From contig NZ_MCAS01000012.1 in the NCBI RefSeq assembly GCF_003610895.1, positions 186,001-250,000 of the forward strand: a stretch of DNA of 64,000 bases, given 5' to 3'. This document shows positions 62,009 through 64,000 of this stretch, piece by piece; the first letter of the stretch is position 1, and each line of letters starts with the position of its first letter. Made by a program: the position numbers and the translations under genes. The notes under the pieces are model-generated. The model made no database searches, had not been told where the DNA came from, and saw only the letters and a list, made by a program, of their open reading frames with translations. This DNA is from Paraburkholderia fungorum. GTDB taxonomy: Bacteria; Pseudomonadota; Gammaproteobacteria; Burkholderiales; Burkholderiaceae.

Positions 62009-63802
62009 GTGTCATCGAACCGCAAAACCCCTGAGCAGCTTCGCAGCTACCGCTGGTACGGCGTGAACGACCTGCGCTCGTTCGGCCACCGTTCACGCAC
62101 GGCGCAAATGGGTTATCACCCGTCGGATTACATGGGCAAGCCGGTGATTGCCGTCGTCAACACGTGGAGCGAGATCAACTCGTGCCACACGCACTTCAAG
62201 CAGCGCGTCGAGGAGGTGAAGCGCGGCGTCTGGCAGGCCGGCGGTTTTCCGGTCGAAATGCCGGTGATGACGCTGGCTGAGCCGTTCCAGAAGCCGACCA
62301 CGATGCTGTATCGCAACTTCCTCGCGATGGAAACCGAGGAATTGCTGAAGTCCTATCCGTTCGACGGTTGTGTGCTGATGGGCGGTTGCGACAAGACCAC
62401 GCCCGGTTTGCTGATGGGCGCGATCAGCATGAATCTGCCGTCCATCTATCTGCCGGCCGGGCCGATGCTGCGTGGCAACTGGAACGGCCGCACGCTGGGC
62501 AGCGGCTCGGACACATGGAAATACTGGGCTGAATTGCGCGCCGGCAAGATCACGGAAGAAGAGTGGAAGGGCATCGAGAGCGGCATTGCGCGCTCGCCGG
62601 GCCATTGCATGACGATGGGCACCGCGTCGACGATGACCAGCGCCACCGAGGCACTCGGCCTGACGCTACCCGGCTTCTCGTCGATTCCCGCAGTCGATTC
62701 GCGGCATGCGCAGTTCGCTTCGTTGACAGGACAGCGCATCGTCGAGATGGTGTGGACCGACCAGAAGCCGTCCGACATCCTGAGCGCGAGGTCGTTCGAC
62801 AACGCAGTGACCACCGTGCTTGCCATGTCCGGTTCGACCAACGCGATTGTCCACCTCGTTGCCGTGGCGCGGCGCGCCGGCATCGATCTGACGACAGCAC
62901 GCTTTGACGAACTGGCGCGCATCACGCCGGTGCTCGGCAATCTGCGTCCCGCGGGCCGGTATCTGATGGAAGACTTTTTTTATGCCGGCGGCCTGCGCGC
63001 GCTACTGGTCGAGTTGGGCGAACTGATCGACGGCACGCAGATGACGGTCAGTGGCGCGACGCTCGGCGAGAACATTGCCGGCGCGGAAATATTCGATGAC
63101 GACGTCATCCGCAAGCGCGCCAATCCACTCGTTGCCAGCGACGGCCTCGCGGTGCTGACCGGCAATCTGGCGCCGGACGGTGCGGTGATCAAACCCGCCG
63201 CGATGGAAGCGCATCTGCAGAAACACCGTGGTCCGGCGGTGGTATTCAAGGACTACGCCGACATGGCCGCGCGCATCGACTCGGAAGAGCTGGTCGTCAC
63301 GGCCGACTCGGTGATCGTGCTGCAGCATGCAGGTCCGGTGGGTGCGCCCGGCATGCCGGAGTGGGGCCAACTGCCGATTCCGCAAAAGCTGTTGAAGCAG
63401 GGTGTGCGCGACATGGTGCGCATTTCCGATGCGCGCATGAGCGGCACCAGTTACGGCGCGTGCGTGCTGCACGTGGCGCCTGAGTCGTTCGTGGGTGGTC
63501 CGCTCGCGCTGGTGAGGGACGGCGACATGATCGAGCTGGACGTGCCTGCCCGCCGTTTGCATGTCGACGTGAGCGACGCGGAACTTTCGGCGCGCAAGGC
63601 CGCGTGGCAACCGCCCAAGCGGCCGTTCGAGCGCGGCTTCGGCGTGATGCATCAGTTGCATGTGACGCAGGCCAACAAGGGGTGTGACTTCGACTTCCTT
63701 GAAGAACCCCTCAGCGCAAGCGCGCCGCAAAGTCCGGTGCAGGCCGCGCCGACGGAGCCGCCCTCAGCGGGCACGACGCGTACCGAACCTGAAATCCACT
63801 AA
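62009..63802 (+). CDS. IlvD/Edd-family dehydratase (sugar-acid dehydratase)
   Basis: The protein of about 597 residues has the IlvD/Edd motifs: Cys in NSCHTHF, the iron-sulphur Cys in GGCDKTTP, Cys in [13 protein letters not shown], and [15 protein letters not shown] near the end. Members with this sequence ([18 protein letters not shown] start) dehydrate aldonic acids such as L-arabonate or D-xylonate to 2-keto-3-deoxy acids, using a 2Fe-2S cluster. GTG at 62009 has GGAG six bases upstream; ATGs at 62003, 61997 and 61937 are alternatives. The C-terminal 25 residues are Pro/Ala/Ser-rich. Confidence 0.88.
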   Translation: MSSNRKTPEQLRSYRWYGVNDLRSFGHRSRTAQMGYHPSDYMGKPVIAVVNTWSEINSCHTHFKQRVEEVKRGVWQAGGFPVEMPVMTLAEPFQKPTTMLYRNFLAMETEELLKSYPFDGCVLMGGCDKTTPGLLMGAISMNLPSIYLPAGPMLRGNWNGRTLGSGSDTWKYWAELRAGKITEEEWKGIESGIARSPGHCMTMGTASTMTSATEALGLTLPGFSSIPAVDSRHAQFASLTGQRIVEMVWTDQKPSDILSARSFDNAVTTVLAMSGSTNAIVHLVAVARRAGIDLTTARFDELARITPVLGNLRPAGRYLMEDFFYAGGLRALLVELGELIDGTQMTVSGATLGENIAGAEIFDDDVIRKRANPLVASDGLAVLTGNLAPDGAVIKPAAMEAHLQKHRGPAVVFKDYADMAARIDSEELVVTADSVIVLQHAGPVGAPGMPEWGQLPIPQKLLKQGVRDMVRISDARMSGTSYGACVLHVAPESFVGGPLALVRDGDMIELDVPARRLHVDVSDAELSARKAAWQPPKRPFERGFGVMHQLHVTQANKGCDFDFLEEPLSASAPQSPVQAAPTEPPSAGTTRTEPEIH

Positions 63803-63819
63803 CTCGACCCAGACCTCTC

Positions 63820-64000
63820 ATGACCGCATCGAACCTCACCATCAGCGACGCCACACTCGCGCAGCTACGGCACGTCAGCACGGCAACGCTGACCACGCAA
63901 CTCTTCAAGCGCGGCTTGCGCAACGTATTCCTGCAAGGTGTCGCGCCGCTTGTCAAACCGGCGCCTGGCGCACCTAACGTTGTCGGCCCGGCGTTCACGC
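63820..64000 (+). CDS. RraA/HMG-aldolase family protein (partial)
   Basis: The visible first 60 codons read MTASNLTISDATLAQLRHVS at the start and then TLTTQLFKRGLRNVFLQGV, matching RraA-like/4-hydroxy-4-methyl-2-oxoglutarate aldolase proteins. Next to a sugar-acid dehydratase such proteins probably act as aldolases or pathway enzymes, not RNase regulators. The gene runs off the right edge. Confidence 0.75.
   Translation, partial: MTASNLTISDATLAQLRHVSTATLTTQLFKRGLRNVFLQGVAPLVKPAPGAPNVVGPAFT

Overview
The window is high-GC, gene-dense chromosomal DNA from a betaproteobacterium of the Burkholderiaceae, most likely Paraburkholderia. Support comes from the Gram-negative porin (20494-21657), the type VI secretion genes, the phnGHIJKLM/phnF/phnN C-P lyase locus with a DUF1045 gene, and the density of MHS/ACS sugar-acid transporters with GntR, IclR and LysR regulators. 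I see no rRNA, tRNA, CRISPR array, prophage or intact insertion sequence.

Layout. (1) 1-10792: distal end of a T6SS cluster (tssK end, tssL, tssM, tssA), then two unfamiliar genes and an opposing metallopeptidase gene with markedly lower GC in part; this looks like cargo or accessory DNA at the edge of the T6SS. (2) 11468-20259: an orphan NarL-type response regulator, an AraC regulator, a TonB receptor plus ModA-like binding protein behind a Mo-box-like palindrome, an alpha/beta hydrolase, a LysR regulator and an SDR. (3) 20494-25023: porin, MetQ-like binding protein, aspartoacylase-like hydrolase and a basic amino-acid binding protein, separated by clear hairpin terminators. (4) 25775-28728: a PotD-like periplasmic protein overlapping a membrane diguanylate cyclase, laid out like the NspS-MbaA polyamine sensor but without an EAL domain. 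(5) 28769-36563: a sugar-acid locus in which a RspB-like Zn dehydrogenase, fructuronate reductase and mannonate dehydratase can convert L-gulonate to fructuronate, mannonate and 2-keto-3-deoxygluconate, with two transporters and a GntR regulator. (6) 36938-40549: small secreted proteins, a lytic transglycosylase, a flippase-like membrane protein, a glycosyltransferase and a short hypothetical gene. (7) 40559-48814: C-P lyase phosphonate degradation, divergent around a perfect 20-bp palindrome. (8) 48821-53382: LysR, M20 amidohydrolase, MHS transporter, IclR. (9) 53692-60935: enoyl-CoA hydratase, PotD/PotA-like ABC transporter with one fused permease, acyl-CoA ligase and a second IclR, probably uptake and CoA-dependent breakdown of one organic acid. 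(10) 61161-64000: a small secreted NTF2-like protein, an IlvD/Edd-family sugar-acid dehydratase behind twin LacI-type operators, and the start of an RraA/aldolase-like gene.

The most noteworthy items are the PotD-like/diguanylate cyclase pair, the Mo-box upstream of the TonB/ModA pair, the T6SS-edge genes, the paired 16-bp operators exactly 60 bp apart, and a recurring habit of short (9-13 bp) tandem duplications at gene ends across the window. All function calls are from reading sequence motifs; no database search was run.
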